From a virus, in the IMG/VR virus record IMGVR_UViG_3300020596_000020, positions 1 through 64,000 of that record: a stretch of 64,000 nt of DNA, one strand, 5' to 3'. Below are positions 49,467-57,087 of this stretch, piece after piece; position 1 is the stretch's first letter; every line of letters begins with the position of its first letter. Made by a program: the position numbers and the translations under genes. The notes beneath the pieces were generated by a model. That model saw nothing but the letters and a program-made list of their open reading frames with translations, was not told where the DNA came from and searched no databases.

Positions 49467-51399
49467 CAACGTCTAAATAGTCATTGACTTTGATAATCAC
49501 GTCACCCAAACGTGGATCACTTTCATCCACGTAGACATCGAACGGAATGACACGAAAAGTGTGAGAATGTTCGACCTCAATGTCCACTAACGTTCGTATA
49601 CCATGCAAAATTATGATACCAACCACGACGCAATTCTCAGATCCCTTGAGAGAGTGCCCGATTAACAGTTGTTTGGCACGAACAACTGTGTTATCATCAA
49701 GTACCATCTTGTGCTCGGCGTTACACACAATCGTTCCATAGCATGAATCTTGTTTCACTAGTAGTTCGTAGATTATCTCATCTTTTCTAGCAGATCTTGC
49801 GTTCACGGTCAAGACTTTACGATGAGCGCCTTCGATATCGATCACAACGTCGTTTTTTTCAACTGTCTCGATGCGCTTATAACTTCCATCTGTCATCATG
49901 ATCAAATGACGAGCATCTAAACAATCGATGTCTGGAACGTCAGTGCGAGCCAACGACATGAAGCGGGCGAAGATGAGATTGTTAGAAACAGGATCGACGT
50001 CTGTGATGCCGAGCACGAAGTTGACGAGGCTGCCGGCTCCGGACCCGCGACCCGGACCGACGAGACAATCCTTCTTGGCAACATCAAGGATCGCCTTCAG
50101 AGTGAGGAAGTAAATGGAGTTGTCGAGCTTCTTGATGACGGACAGCTCGTTCTTGAGTCGCGCGACGTAGGCCGGTAGATGGGCCAACCGCTTCGCGCGC
50201 ATGCCCTCCTTGCAACTCTCCACGAGCGTCTGGAACGGCGTCATGTCGGGGCGAACGCCGAAGCTAGGAAGCTTCACGCTCGTGTCGATGGTCACGTCGC
50301 CGATGACGTCGTGCGCGACGTGCCAGGCGTTCTCGATGGACTCGGCTACGACCGCGTCGTCGTAGAACGCGTGACCCTCCTTGTACAGGTTGTACGCATC
50401 CCACATCTGATCCGCGTTCTTTGGATAGAGCTCGCACTTGAGCTGCTTCACGTCAGCCGGGATGGAGTCCGGACCGAGCTCCGAACCGCCGCGCCCCATG
50501 CGGCCAAGCAGCTTGTACACCTCGCGTGCGCGCCACAGATCGGGGCTACAGTAGTGCGAGTCAGCCGTAGCGACCAACTTGACGCCGTTCGACTTTGCGA
50601 ACTCAAGCAGCACACGGTTGGTGAGGTGTTGAGGCGCTAAGCGGTTGAACTGGATCTCAGCGAACACGTTGTCGCGCCCGACGGCGTCCGTGAGTCTGTC
50701 GAACTCGTTGCCGACGGCTCGCATAACGGCGTCGCGCTTCCCAGGTTCGTCCAGGATATCTGGGGTCAACTCGTCGAACGACTTACCGGCGAACTGAGAG
50801 TACGTCGCCCAAGATGGCACGCCGGCAACGCAGGCCGTAGACACTACGACGTCCTCGCCATGTTCCTTCAGCATTGCCGAGTCGATGCGCGGGAAGCGGT
50901 AATAACCCTCGCGCGCACTGCGAGACACCAAGCGAAAGATGTTCTCGAGGCCCTTCTGCGACTTAGGAAGCAGCACGAGGTGGTGGCGACGCTCGACCGG
51001 GTCGAGGTATTTGCCGTTACGCTTGGACGCGTCCTCGTCTTCCACGGCGACGCCCGTGTCATCTTCGTCATTGTCCGGACGCTTGACTTTGGCAGCCTCG
51101 CGCTCTTCCTTGCGCACTTGGTCACGCGTGACTTTCGCTGCGGCCCAGTCCTTCAGACTCGGGATGTAGTATGCTTCGACCCCGGGAATGAACTTCATGG
51201 GTCGACCGTTTTTATTCAACTCCTGTGTTTTTTGGTAGCATTCAGGGAACGAGTTCATGTTTCCATGATTCGTCATAGCCATCGAGCTCATGCCATTGTC
51301 AGCAGCGAACTGGATGTGATCTCCTCCATCACCGAAGCCGTCGTAGATGCTTTTCCCATCGTGTGCGTGCAAGTTCGCGAACTTCTTCGGATTTACCAT
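49450..51399 (-). CDS. dnaE: DNA polymerase III alpha, N-terminal half with split-intein N-fragment
   Basis: 649 aa. Residues 1-492 are the N-extein: a PHP domain (NLHAHDGKSIYDG, MTNHGNMNSFPE, TADSHYCSP) and the polymerase palm/fingers start (GPGRGSGAGSLVNFVLGITD), ending DVPDID. Residue 493 is Cys, opening the intein N-fragment (CLDARHLIMMTDG). Block B-like CNAEHKMVLDDNTVV and block F-like TLVDIEVEHSHTFRV follow, to residue 649. The break falls in the PDxDxD motif, so both halves are inactive until joined by protein trans-splicing with 46301. Confidence 0.95.
   Translation of the reverse strand: MVNPKKFANLHAHDGKSIYDGFGDGGDHIQFAADNGMSSMAMTNHGNMNSFPECYQKTQELNKNGRPMKFIPGVEAYYIPSLKDWAAAKVTRDQVRKEEREAAKVKRPDNDEDDTGVAVEDEDASKRNGKYLDPVERRHHLVLLPKSQKGLENIFRLVSRSAREGYYRFPRIDSAMLKEHGEDVVVSTACVAGVPSWATYSQFAGKSFDELTPDILDEPGKRDAVMRAVGNEFDRLTDAVGRDNVFAEIQFNRLAPQHLTNRVLLEFAKSNGVKLVATADSHYCSPDLWRAREVYKLLGRMGRGGSELGPDSIPADVKQLKCELYPKNADQMWDAYNLYKEGHAFYDDAVVAESIENAWHVAHDVIGDVTIDTSVKLPSFGVRPDMTPFQTLVESCKEGMRAKRLAHLPAYVARLKNELSVIKKLDNSIYFLTLKAILDVAKKDCLVGPGRGSGAGSLVNFVLGITDVDPVSNNLIFARFMSLARTDVPDIDCLDARHLIMMTDGSYKRIETVEKNDVVIDIEGAHRKVLTVNARSARKDEIIYELLVKQDSCYGTIVCNAEHKMVLDDNTVVRAKQLLIGHSLKGSENCVVVGIIILHGIRTLVDIEVEHSHTFRVIPFDVYVDESDPRLGDVIIKVNDYLDVDEVSK
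49453..49923 (-). other. Split-intein N-fragment (157 aa)
   Basis: Begins with the catalytic Cys1 at codon 49921-49923 after PDID. Carries block A, a block B with the conserved His (CNAEH), and near its end a block F-like TLVDIEVEHSHTFRV followed by about 30 more residues. Having block F in the N-fragment is unusual for natural split inteins. Confidence 0.8.
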
Positions 51400-51439
51400 A
51401 CACTTCTATTGTCTGTCACTCGACCTCACACCCGAACAC

Positions 51440-51513
51440 TGGAGCCACCGACCGGACTTGAACCGGTATAACGAAGATACAAACTTCGGGTCCTGCCATT
51501 AAACGACAGTGGC
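51440..51513 (-). tRNA. tRNA-Thr (anticodon TGT)
   Basis: 74 nt including encoded CCA. Acceptor GCCACTG/CGGTGGC (one G-U), D-stem GTTT/GGAC, anticodon stem CGAAG/CTTCG with loop TTTGTAT (anticodon TGT, U33 and A37 present), T-arm ACCGG-TTCAAGT-CCGGT. G1-C72 and C2-G71 fit threonine identity. It reads ACA codons. Located just upstream of the DnaE N-half. Confidence 0.92.
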
Positions 51514-51530
51514 TAATCGCTGCTTTCCTC

Positions 51531-51773
51531 TTACTCTATCAGACGCCGCGGCGAACGAATCAGTTCCCACGTCGAAGAGATATTCGCCTCATCGTTGCGA
51601 ACGTTGACCACCTTACCTGTTGTCAGTCGTAGAGATACGTGTCCCTTGCGGGTTCTGCTGCGCTCAAGAATCAAGATCACTAGCGCGCCCTCGCGCCTGA
51701 CAAGGATGTCACCTTTACACAATGACGCCCAAGTTGGGGCCATTTCATCGGACGAATTCCATCTAAACGACAT
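51531..51773 (-). CDS. Small beta-rich protein
   Basis: 80 aa (MSFRWNSSDEMAPTWASLCK). Contains KGDILVRREGALVILILERS, a small strand-rich domain loosely like the GxVY group. Adjacent to the 51773 gene. Function unknown. Confidence 0.6.
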   Translation of the reverse strand: MSFRWNSSDEMAPTWASLCKGDILVRREGALVILILERSRTRKGHVSLRLTTGKVVNVRNDEANISSTWELIRSPRRLIE

Positions 51774-52123
51774 TAGTTGTCTTCACAGAGATCACGCCAC
51801 CAGCGCTTGAGAAAAGACACGTTAGCCTCAGCAAGCAACGCATCGATCGTCAACAGTTCGTCGGCACAGATCGCTCCCGAGATGTAGGCGTCGATGATCA
51901 CCTGCACCGGGATCTCCTTGGCTAGCGCGCGTAGCAGCGATCGACGTGTATCGACAGATCGCAGGGCGACCAGGAACTCGGGACTGATCCATCCACGATT
52001 CGTCACCGTTTCATACGTGACACCAGCTCGATGTACGAGATCGTCTCGGACCGTCTTCAAACTCTCGTTCATGAGTTTCAACTGCACGACGCAATCACAC
52101 AGGCGTCGTTCTCCCAGCCCCAC
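51773..52123 (-). CDS. Unknown helical protein
   Basis: 116 aa from GTG at 52121-52123, which follows a strong GGAGG site in the end of the upstream gene; the longer frame to 52174 is rejected. Helical, with SVDTRRSLLRALAKEIPVQV. No recognised domain. Confidence 0.6.
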   Translation of the reverse strand: MGLGERRLCDCVVQLKLMNESLKTVRDDLVHRAGVTYETVTNRGWISPEFLVALRSVDTRRSLLRALAKEIPVQVIIDAYISGAICADELLTIDALLAEANVSFLKRWWRDLCEDN

Positions 52124-52125
52124 AT

Positions 52126-52638
52126 TCAGTCCTCCACCGAGGTTAAAATTCCATAGATGTTGTCGGCCACGCACCAGCCGTTGACGCCCCCCTTGTTGTT
52201 TCCGATTTGGTAACGTCCGTCGCTCCCGACGGCAAGCACCAAGTGAAGATACTGATTGCCAGACACCTTGCAGAGAACGACAGAACCCACTTCAAGCGGG
52301 TGAGTTGCCGGCGCAACAGTCACCAGTTGACCATTCTTGACCCTACCAGTCATAGAGTTACCACGCGGTCTGAACTTAACAGTCTTTCCGTTCTGTAAGT
52401 CTGTAATGTGACTGTCAGCCCACATCACGCTTCTCCCGGGCACCCACAGCCCATCCGGCGCTTCTGGATTCACCGGAGTCTCGCGAACTTGGTAGTCGCC
52501 CTTCGGGTCACGCGTCTGATACTTTTGTGCAAGGTCAACGGCTCTATTGCGATCCTCGAACGAAGCGATGTGTGTTCCCTCAACATCGTCGCGAATCCAC
52601 GTGTACATCTCGCCCATGCTTTCGTAGCTGACGAGCAT
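52126..52638 (-). CDS. LexA/S24-like C-terminal domain protein
   Basis: 170 aa from ATG at 52636-52638. The C-terminal half has RPRGNSMTGRVKNGQLVTVA and VVLCKVSGNQYLHLVLAVGS, the plan of S24/LexA-type autopeptidase and signal-peptidase folds with a candidate catalytic Ser in GNSM. The usual Lys in the second motif is not seen (His at YLHLV), so activity is doubtful. No N-terminal helix-turn-helix is present. It might sense or protect another protein. Confidence 0.6.
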   Translation of the reverse strand: MLVSYESMGEMYTWIRDDVEGTHIASFEDRNRAVDLAQKYQTRDPKGDYQVRETPVNPEAPDGLWVPGRSVMWADSHITDLQNGKTVKFRPRGNSMTGRVKNGQLVTVAPATHPLEVGSVVLCKVSGNQYLHLVLAVGSDGRYQIGNNKGGVNGWCVADNIYGILTSVED

Positions 52639-52657
52639 CACACCATATTTTACATTT

Positions 52658-53134
52658 TTACTTGTCACCCTTGAGCTCCCTCCGCAATTCCATCCAAAGT
52701 ACGCCCAGAACGTTGCAACCTGTCCACTCACCATCTGCTTTTAATGCCGCGCCCCAGAAGAGACCAGTGCCCTGCGGACGTTTGGTGCAGTCTTCGATGA
52801 GGCAAGCGTCTTCTGTAAGCAACAGGTCAGCTTTAACCTTTGGGTGGGCTTCGACCTTCAAGCGAAGCACGATGCGCATCAAGTCAGCGTCTTCTTCCGA
52901 CAGCGGTGTCACCACTCGCTTCTCGGCGTACTTTTTCGCTGTCATCTTTGCTGCCATTGGCGACTTCTGTTCACGGATGAGGTCACGAATCGGGTCATTT
53001 TCGGCTAGACGCATGGCCTGGAACAGAGCCTCTGTCGTGCGCCACTCTACACCCTGGTAGATGACGGGAAAGGGTGCCATGTTGCCGAGCCAGCCGTAGG
53101 GCTCGGATACTTTGCGGAAGGTGATGTTTCGCAT
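52658..53134 (-). CDS. NADAR/YbiA-like protein
   Basis: 158 aa. NADAR family features: [34 protein letters not shown], and the C-terminal [20 protein letters not shown] followed by [14 protein letters not shown] proteins act on ADP-ribose-linked or related glycosidic bonds, and some reverse DNA ADP-ribosylation by DarT-type toxins. In a phage it could protect against such host defences; that is inference. Confidence 0.88.
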   Translation of the reverse strand: MRNITFRKVSEPYGWLGNMAPFPVIYQGVEWRTTEALFQAMRLAENDPIRDLIREQKSPMAAKMTAKKYAEKRVVTPLSEEDADLMRIVLRLKVEAHPKVKADLLLTEDACLIEDCTKRPQGTGLFWGAALKADGEWTGCNVLGVLWMELRRELKGDK

Positions 53135-53196
53135 GTCTTCAATCTACACGAATGTTGAAGACAACCTATCTCTTCACAATTCTCAACACAAAAGGA

Positions 53197-53229
53197 AACA
53201 CCCGGAAGCCATGAGGCCGTCCGGGTGTT
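53197..53229 (-). terminator. Intrinsic terminator after the GH5 gene
   Basis: A perfect 10-bp stem (AACACCCGGA/TCCGGGTGTT) with a 13-nt loop is followed on the minus strand by TTTCCTTTTGTG. It lies 20 bp past the stop of the 53249 gene, so it should end that transcript. Confidence 0.75.
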
Positions 53230-53248
53230 AAGCGAAGCGTAAGAAAGC

Positions 53249-55687
53249 TTAGTAAAGAATACCGCCGCTCGTCGGTACGTATTTCTTTGGGCCGTAATCC
53301 CAACAGAAACCGACCGTTGCTGAAGATGTGTTCGCAGCAATTGTGCCAACGCCGATGTTGTTGTTCAAAGGCGTTACCACGGTCTTGCCAGTGGCTGTTG
53401 GATTTGGGAAGATCGCTCCCCACACACCAGAAACACCGCGCAGCCTGCTGTCATTCAAGTAAATGATCATCCCTTTCCACGACAGCGGCACAGGGTTTTT
53501 GTTGGTGTAGGTGTAAACTTTACACCCGCCACTACCCCAATCGTACGTCTTCACTGCGGTGACAACGAGAGGGAGGCAACCCTTTGCGCTGACTGTTCCC
53601 TTGACACTTGGACACAGATCGTTGACGTCGAGCACCCCATCGCCGTCAGTGTCGGTCGTCGGAGAAACGTATGTGCACGACTGACTGAGTGTGGGTGTGC
53701 CAGAGCATACAGTCGGATTCGAGGTCACCGTTCGCGTTTGCGTTCCGTTAGATTGGCAAACGTTCCAAGTCGAGTACGTGAACGTGCAAACAGGAGGAAC
53801 ATATGTACACGACTGTGTGAGCGACGCAGACGTCCCAACACAACCGACCGGCAACGAAGTGACGGTTCGCGTCTGCGTTTCCGTTGACGAACACGATGAC
53901 CACGTTGAGTATGTGAAGACACACGACGGAGGAGGCAAAGGCGCGCTGTCAGTCATCCAACCCGCGTTCATGAAGGGCAGCAAGCTGTTGATGAGATCAT
54001 ATTTGGTGCCGGTCGTCCCCACGTCGTTGTCCCAGTGACTACCAGGCTTCTCGATGAACGTCACCGGGAACCCGCGAGTCTTCAAGATGTTCATATTGTT
54101 ACGCACGTTGGCGATCGCGTAGTACGTGATGGTATCGCCGGTGTGAGCAAGGTGAGCGATGTTGAGCTTCCAGCTCGCGGTCGTGGACGCCGTCATGGCA
54201 GTCACGCTCGGATTGGTGTTCTCGAAGATGAGTCCAGAGAACAAATTTGCGTTCTTGAACGCGAGCTCGTACCCGATGTCACCGCCGGACGAGTATCCTC
54301 CGAGAATCACGCGACGCGGATCGACGTTAAAATGTGTCTTCATGTTCGCGATGGCGGCGAGGATCTTCGCACCGTCGGTCGCGTAGTTGGACCAACAAGC
54401 TCCCTCACGACCACCGACAGCAAGTGTGATCCAGTTCTGTGCGCCGCCAGGCGACACCATCCAGGCGTCGTACTGCGCCTGTCCACCGCATCCGTGGAGC
54501 CAGACGAGTAGTGAGATCGGAGTGGCGTGCGTCGCGTCGTAACTCGCTGGGACGTACGCCCAGTTGGTCTGACCGCTGTTGGTCGTAAAGACTGTGCTCT
54601 TCGTGTAGGCGATGGGGTTTGTCACCGGCGACGTTGTGGTCGGCGACAAAGTAAGGAACGGTGTGAGCCAGGCTGTCTGTGGGCGATCGACGCCTGCTTT
54701 CGGCTCGAGCGTGAGCATATACTCACCCCACCACGGTCCAGCAGCCCACCATGCCCAGCCAACGAGCACGTCAGAGTTGACGGTCGCGTACGTGAGGAAG
54801 TCCGTCACAGCAGCCTTACACGTCGACGTGTTCGGTGTTCCGATCTCGCCGACCCAGATCTTCTTGCCGTTCTGTCGAGCCCATGCCACGACTGCGGTCA
54901 TGCGAGTCGATCCAATAGTGGAGTTGACGCAATCTGTGCCGCCGCCACTACCGTCACTGTCGAAGTAGTTGTGCACCTCGAAGATCGAGTTGTTACCGCT
55001 GTCCACGTACTTGAGAAGCGCGACGGAGTTGGCCGTCCCGTACCAGGTCGCAGTCCAGCTGTGAGCGCCTGACCACGCGTTGCCAGGCACCGACACCACA
55101 TTCGTCGCTCCCGTGGCTCGAATGGCCGCGGTGGCCGCGTTGGCAGTGATCACCCACTGCTCGGTGGGCATGTCGTGCGGCTCGTTGACGAGGCCGAACA
55201 CAACCTTGAGATTGGACTTGTACTTGACGGCGAGTCGCGACCAGAGGTTCGCGAACACACTGGAGGGGACTTGTGTCGTGCCTACAACGCCATCATAGTA
55301 ACGGGCGAAGTTGTGCGGATTAAGAACGACCGTCAAACCTTTCGACGTCGCGTAGACGACGATGGCGTTGAGATCAGTCTCGTACGTCGGCACAAACGCG
55401 CCGTTGGCTGTCGGCTGCAGACGTTCCCATAAAAAACCGACACGAACCGTGTTCATGCCCTTACTAGCGAAATAGTCGACTTCGCTTGTTGTCGGCCAAA
55501 CATAATCGGTGCCCTTGACGCCAGGCTTTGCAGTACCAAACTCGGCTCCAGCGAGATTGATGCCGTGCATCGCGGGAAGACTGACTTCAGTCTTGGGGAA
55601 GTCGCTGCGACCGATATGCGGGTAACAGCCGACGGTTATCAGCACGGTGCTGACGATAAGAATGAGATATCGGATGATCTTGTTCAT
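53249..55687 (-). CDS. Secreted GH5 glycanase-esterase multidomain protein
   Basis: 812 aa. N-terminal signal ending near Cys21 (LILIVSTVLITVGC). Residues about 35-350 are a GH5 glycoside hydrolase, with acid/base Glu in GLVNEPHD (E169) and nucleophile Glu in WVGEIGTP (E281). Residues about 360-590 form an alpha/beta-hydrolase esterase (GCGG loop and GGYSSGGD, Ser466). Two thrombospondin type-1-like repeats follow (about 600-690; CVFTYSTWSSC and CTFTYSTWNVC), then a calcium type-3 repeat (DTDGDGVLDVNDLCP) and a CBM2-like C-terminus. This is a carbohydrate-attacking secreted enzyme rarely seen in a phage. Terminator follows. Confidence 0.9.
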   Translation of the reverse strand: MNKIIRYLILIVSTVLITVGCYPHIGRSDFPKTEVSLPAMHGINLAGAEFGTAKPGVKGTDYVWPTTSEVDYFASKGMNTVRVGFLWERLQPTANGAFVPTYETDLNAIVVYATSKGLTVVLNPHNFARYYDGVVGTTQVPSSVFANLWSRLAVKYKSNLKVVFGLVNEPHDMPTEQWVITANAATAAIRATGATNVVSVPGNAWSGAHSWTATWYGTANSVALLKYVDSGNNSIFEVHNYFDSDGSGGGTDCVNSTIGSTRMTAVVAWARQNGKKIWVGEIGTPNTSTCKAAVTDFLTYATVNSDVLVGWAWWAAGPWWGEYMLTLEPKAGVDRPQTAWLTPFLTLSPTTTSPVTNPIAYTKSTVFTTNSGQTNWAYVPASYDATHATPISLLVWLHGCGGQAQYDAWMVSPGGAQNWITLAVGGREGACWSNYATDGAKILAAIANMKTHFNVDPRRVILGGYSSGGDIGYELAFKNANLFSGLIFENTNPSVTAMTASTTASWKLNIAHLAHTGDTITYYAIANVRNNMNILKTRGFPVTFIEKPGSHWDNDVGTTGTKYDLINSLLPFMNAGWMTDSAPLPPPSCVFTYSTWSSCSSTETQTRTVTSLPVGCVGTSASLTQSCTYVPPVCTFTYSTWNVCQSNGTQTRTVTSNPTVCSGTPTLSQSCTYVSPTTDTDGDGVLDVNDLCPSVKGTVSAKGCLPLVVTAVKTYDWGSGGCKVYTYTNKNPVPLSWKGMIIYLNDSRLRGVSGVWGAIFPNPTATGKTVVTPLNNNIGVGTIAANTSSATVGFCWDYGPKKYVPTSGGILY

Positions 55688-56241
55688 ATATTTTCCTTAC
55701 GGTCGCTGAGACCTTCTTCGACGGCAAACTCGATCTCACGTAACTCGCGGTCGAGATCTTCGTCTGAAGTATCAAGAAAGATATGACGTGTCTTCAGGCG
55801 CGGCGCGCACTGCTTGTAGAGGGTGTCGATCGCCGTGATCTGGTCCTCTTTGATGGTGATATCATCTTCGTCGACCCGGCCAACGTACCCCTGTAGTCGG
55901 GTACACACGACGATAAGCGCGTTCATGCGTGCGTACGCTTCATCGAGCTGCGCGACGACATCAGGGTCGGTCGGGCGGCCGAAGTGTTTCGAGTAGACAA
56001 TCTCAGATGGAAAGTTGCGGTCAAGAATGACCGATGTGTCAGTCTGCTCAAGGAAGTCCGCCAGCGTCGTCTCGCCAAAACGGAGGAAGGGCAGAAACTG
56101 CGACCGGTCGCTCATGAAGAACTTCTTCTGGACTTGCGCCTTAAAGATCGGAATGTCGAGACTGGCAGAGAGAGCCTTAGCAATCTCAGTTTTTCCGACC
56201 CTCTCCGTCCCTTCTAGGATAATGATTCTCTGTTTGCTCAT
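55684..56241 (-). CDS. Thymidylate kinase-like P-loop kinase
   Basis: 185 aa. P-loop EGTERVGKTEIAKAL, DR motif VILDRNFPSEIVYSKHFG, and a helical lid region. The layout matches dTMP kinase or deoxynucleoside kinase. With Tdk and ThyA it would make dTDP from dTMP. The start overlaps the GH5 gene start by 4 nt, so the kinase stop and GH5 ATG are coupled. Confidence 0.75.
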   Translation of the reverse strand: MSKQRIIILEGTERVGKTEIAKALSASLDIPIFKAQVQKKFFMSDRSQFLPFLRFGETTLADFLEQTDTSVILDRNFPSEIVYSKHFGRPTDPDVVAQLDEAYARMNALIVVCTRLQGYVGRVDEDDITIKEDQITAIDTLYKQCAPRLKTRHIFLDTSDEDLDRELREIEFAVEEGLSDRKENI

Positions 56242-56250
56242 GCTTTTATC

Positions 56251-56535
56251 CTAGCCGCTCGTGCTCATTTCAATCTGCTGATCCAGTTGCTCGTCGAGCG
56301 TATGAACCTGTTCGCAGAGCTCGCGAATAATCTCGAACAAGAATTTCGTCTCAACGTCGTGATGCGTGCTCAACTTTTTGTACTCAATTGCCCAAGCATC
56401 CTCTCCAATGGGAGATGACTCATTATCAAGCTTGGATAGCGGCATCCAAGTTTCAGGATTGTCTATGCCTTCACGAAGTAGGATCTCGACGCGTTGCGCG
56501 ATGTTAAGCGACTTCTTCTCTTTTTTAATCGCCAA
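56251..56535 (-). CDS. Small unknown helical protein
   Basis: 94 aa (MAIKKEKKSLNIAQRVEILL). Helical, with a C-terminal coiled-coil-like IIRELCEQVHTLDEQLDQQI. Overlaps 56525 by 11 nt. No recognised domain. Confidence 0.6.
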   Translation of the reverse strand: MAIKKEKKSLNIAQRVEILLREGIDNPETWMPLSKLDNESSPIGEDAWAIEYKKLSTHHDVETKFLFEIIRELCEQVHTLDEQLDQQIEMSTSG

Positions 56536-56821
56536 AGAATCCTCCTGAACTCTGTGCTGGAAGTTTGAAACCGTTCATTAGCGACTTGAGACACGACTCG
56601 CATAACGAGAATGTATACGTCATGTCGTCGGGTAAGTCCGAAAAATAGCCAGTCGTGAAGCTGGTCTCGATGAGACCATACCAACTACGTTTCCAAGTCC
56701 AATCGTTCTTATACATCTCTTCTTGCTGAGAGGTCGAGCAAAGCTCGGAACAATTGTTACAACGAATTTCGTCAACAACCTCGATCTCTTCTGTCACAAC
56801 GATCTTTTTAACGGTTTTCAA
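56525..56821 (-). CDS. Small zinc-binding protein
   Basis: 98 aa with CNNCSELC and CESC pairs making a likely zinc site, and a Gly-rich tail. Overlaps 56818 by 4 nt. Function unknown. Confidence 0.6.
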   Translation of the reverse strand: MKTVKKIVVTEEIEVVDEIRCNNCSELCSTSQQEEMYKNDWTWKRSWYGLIETSFTTGYFSDLPDDMTYTFSLCESCLKSLMNGFKLPAQSSGGFFGD

Positions 56822-57087
56822 TCTTCCTCCTCAGGCCCAAGGAACTTCTTGAACCACTCAACGACCTCGTCGTCGTCTCCGATCATGAGCCATGAGGCGT
56901 CGTAATGAAGGCTAGCATACTGCTCGCTTCGCCAACGCCAAAACATGAACGCTTCCGCCGCGCTCAACTCGGCGAACATGCGTGCTCGTAGAACATTACG
57001 AATGCGTGAGATATCGGCGATCCCACCCCAATTGCCCCAGCCGGTGAGGAACAAGAATCTCTGATCCACACGTTGTTGAATTGTCAT
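56818..57087 (-). CDS. Small unknown protein
   Basis: 89 aa (MTIQQRVDQRFLFLTGWGNW). Aromatic, with RARMFAELSAAEAFMFWRWR and an acidic end. Overlaps the Dam stop by 4 nt. Function unknown. Confidence 0.6.
   Translation of the reverse strand: MTIQQRVDQRFLFLTGWGNWGGIADISRIRNVLRARMFAELSAAEAFMFWRWRSEQYASLHYDASWLMIGDDDEVVEWFKKFLGPEEED

Noticed and set aside
53166-53423. 85-codon frame over the GH5 terminator
   Set aside because: It runs out of phase through the gene end and the terminator hairpin.
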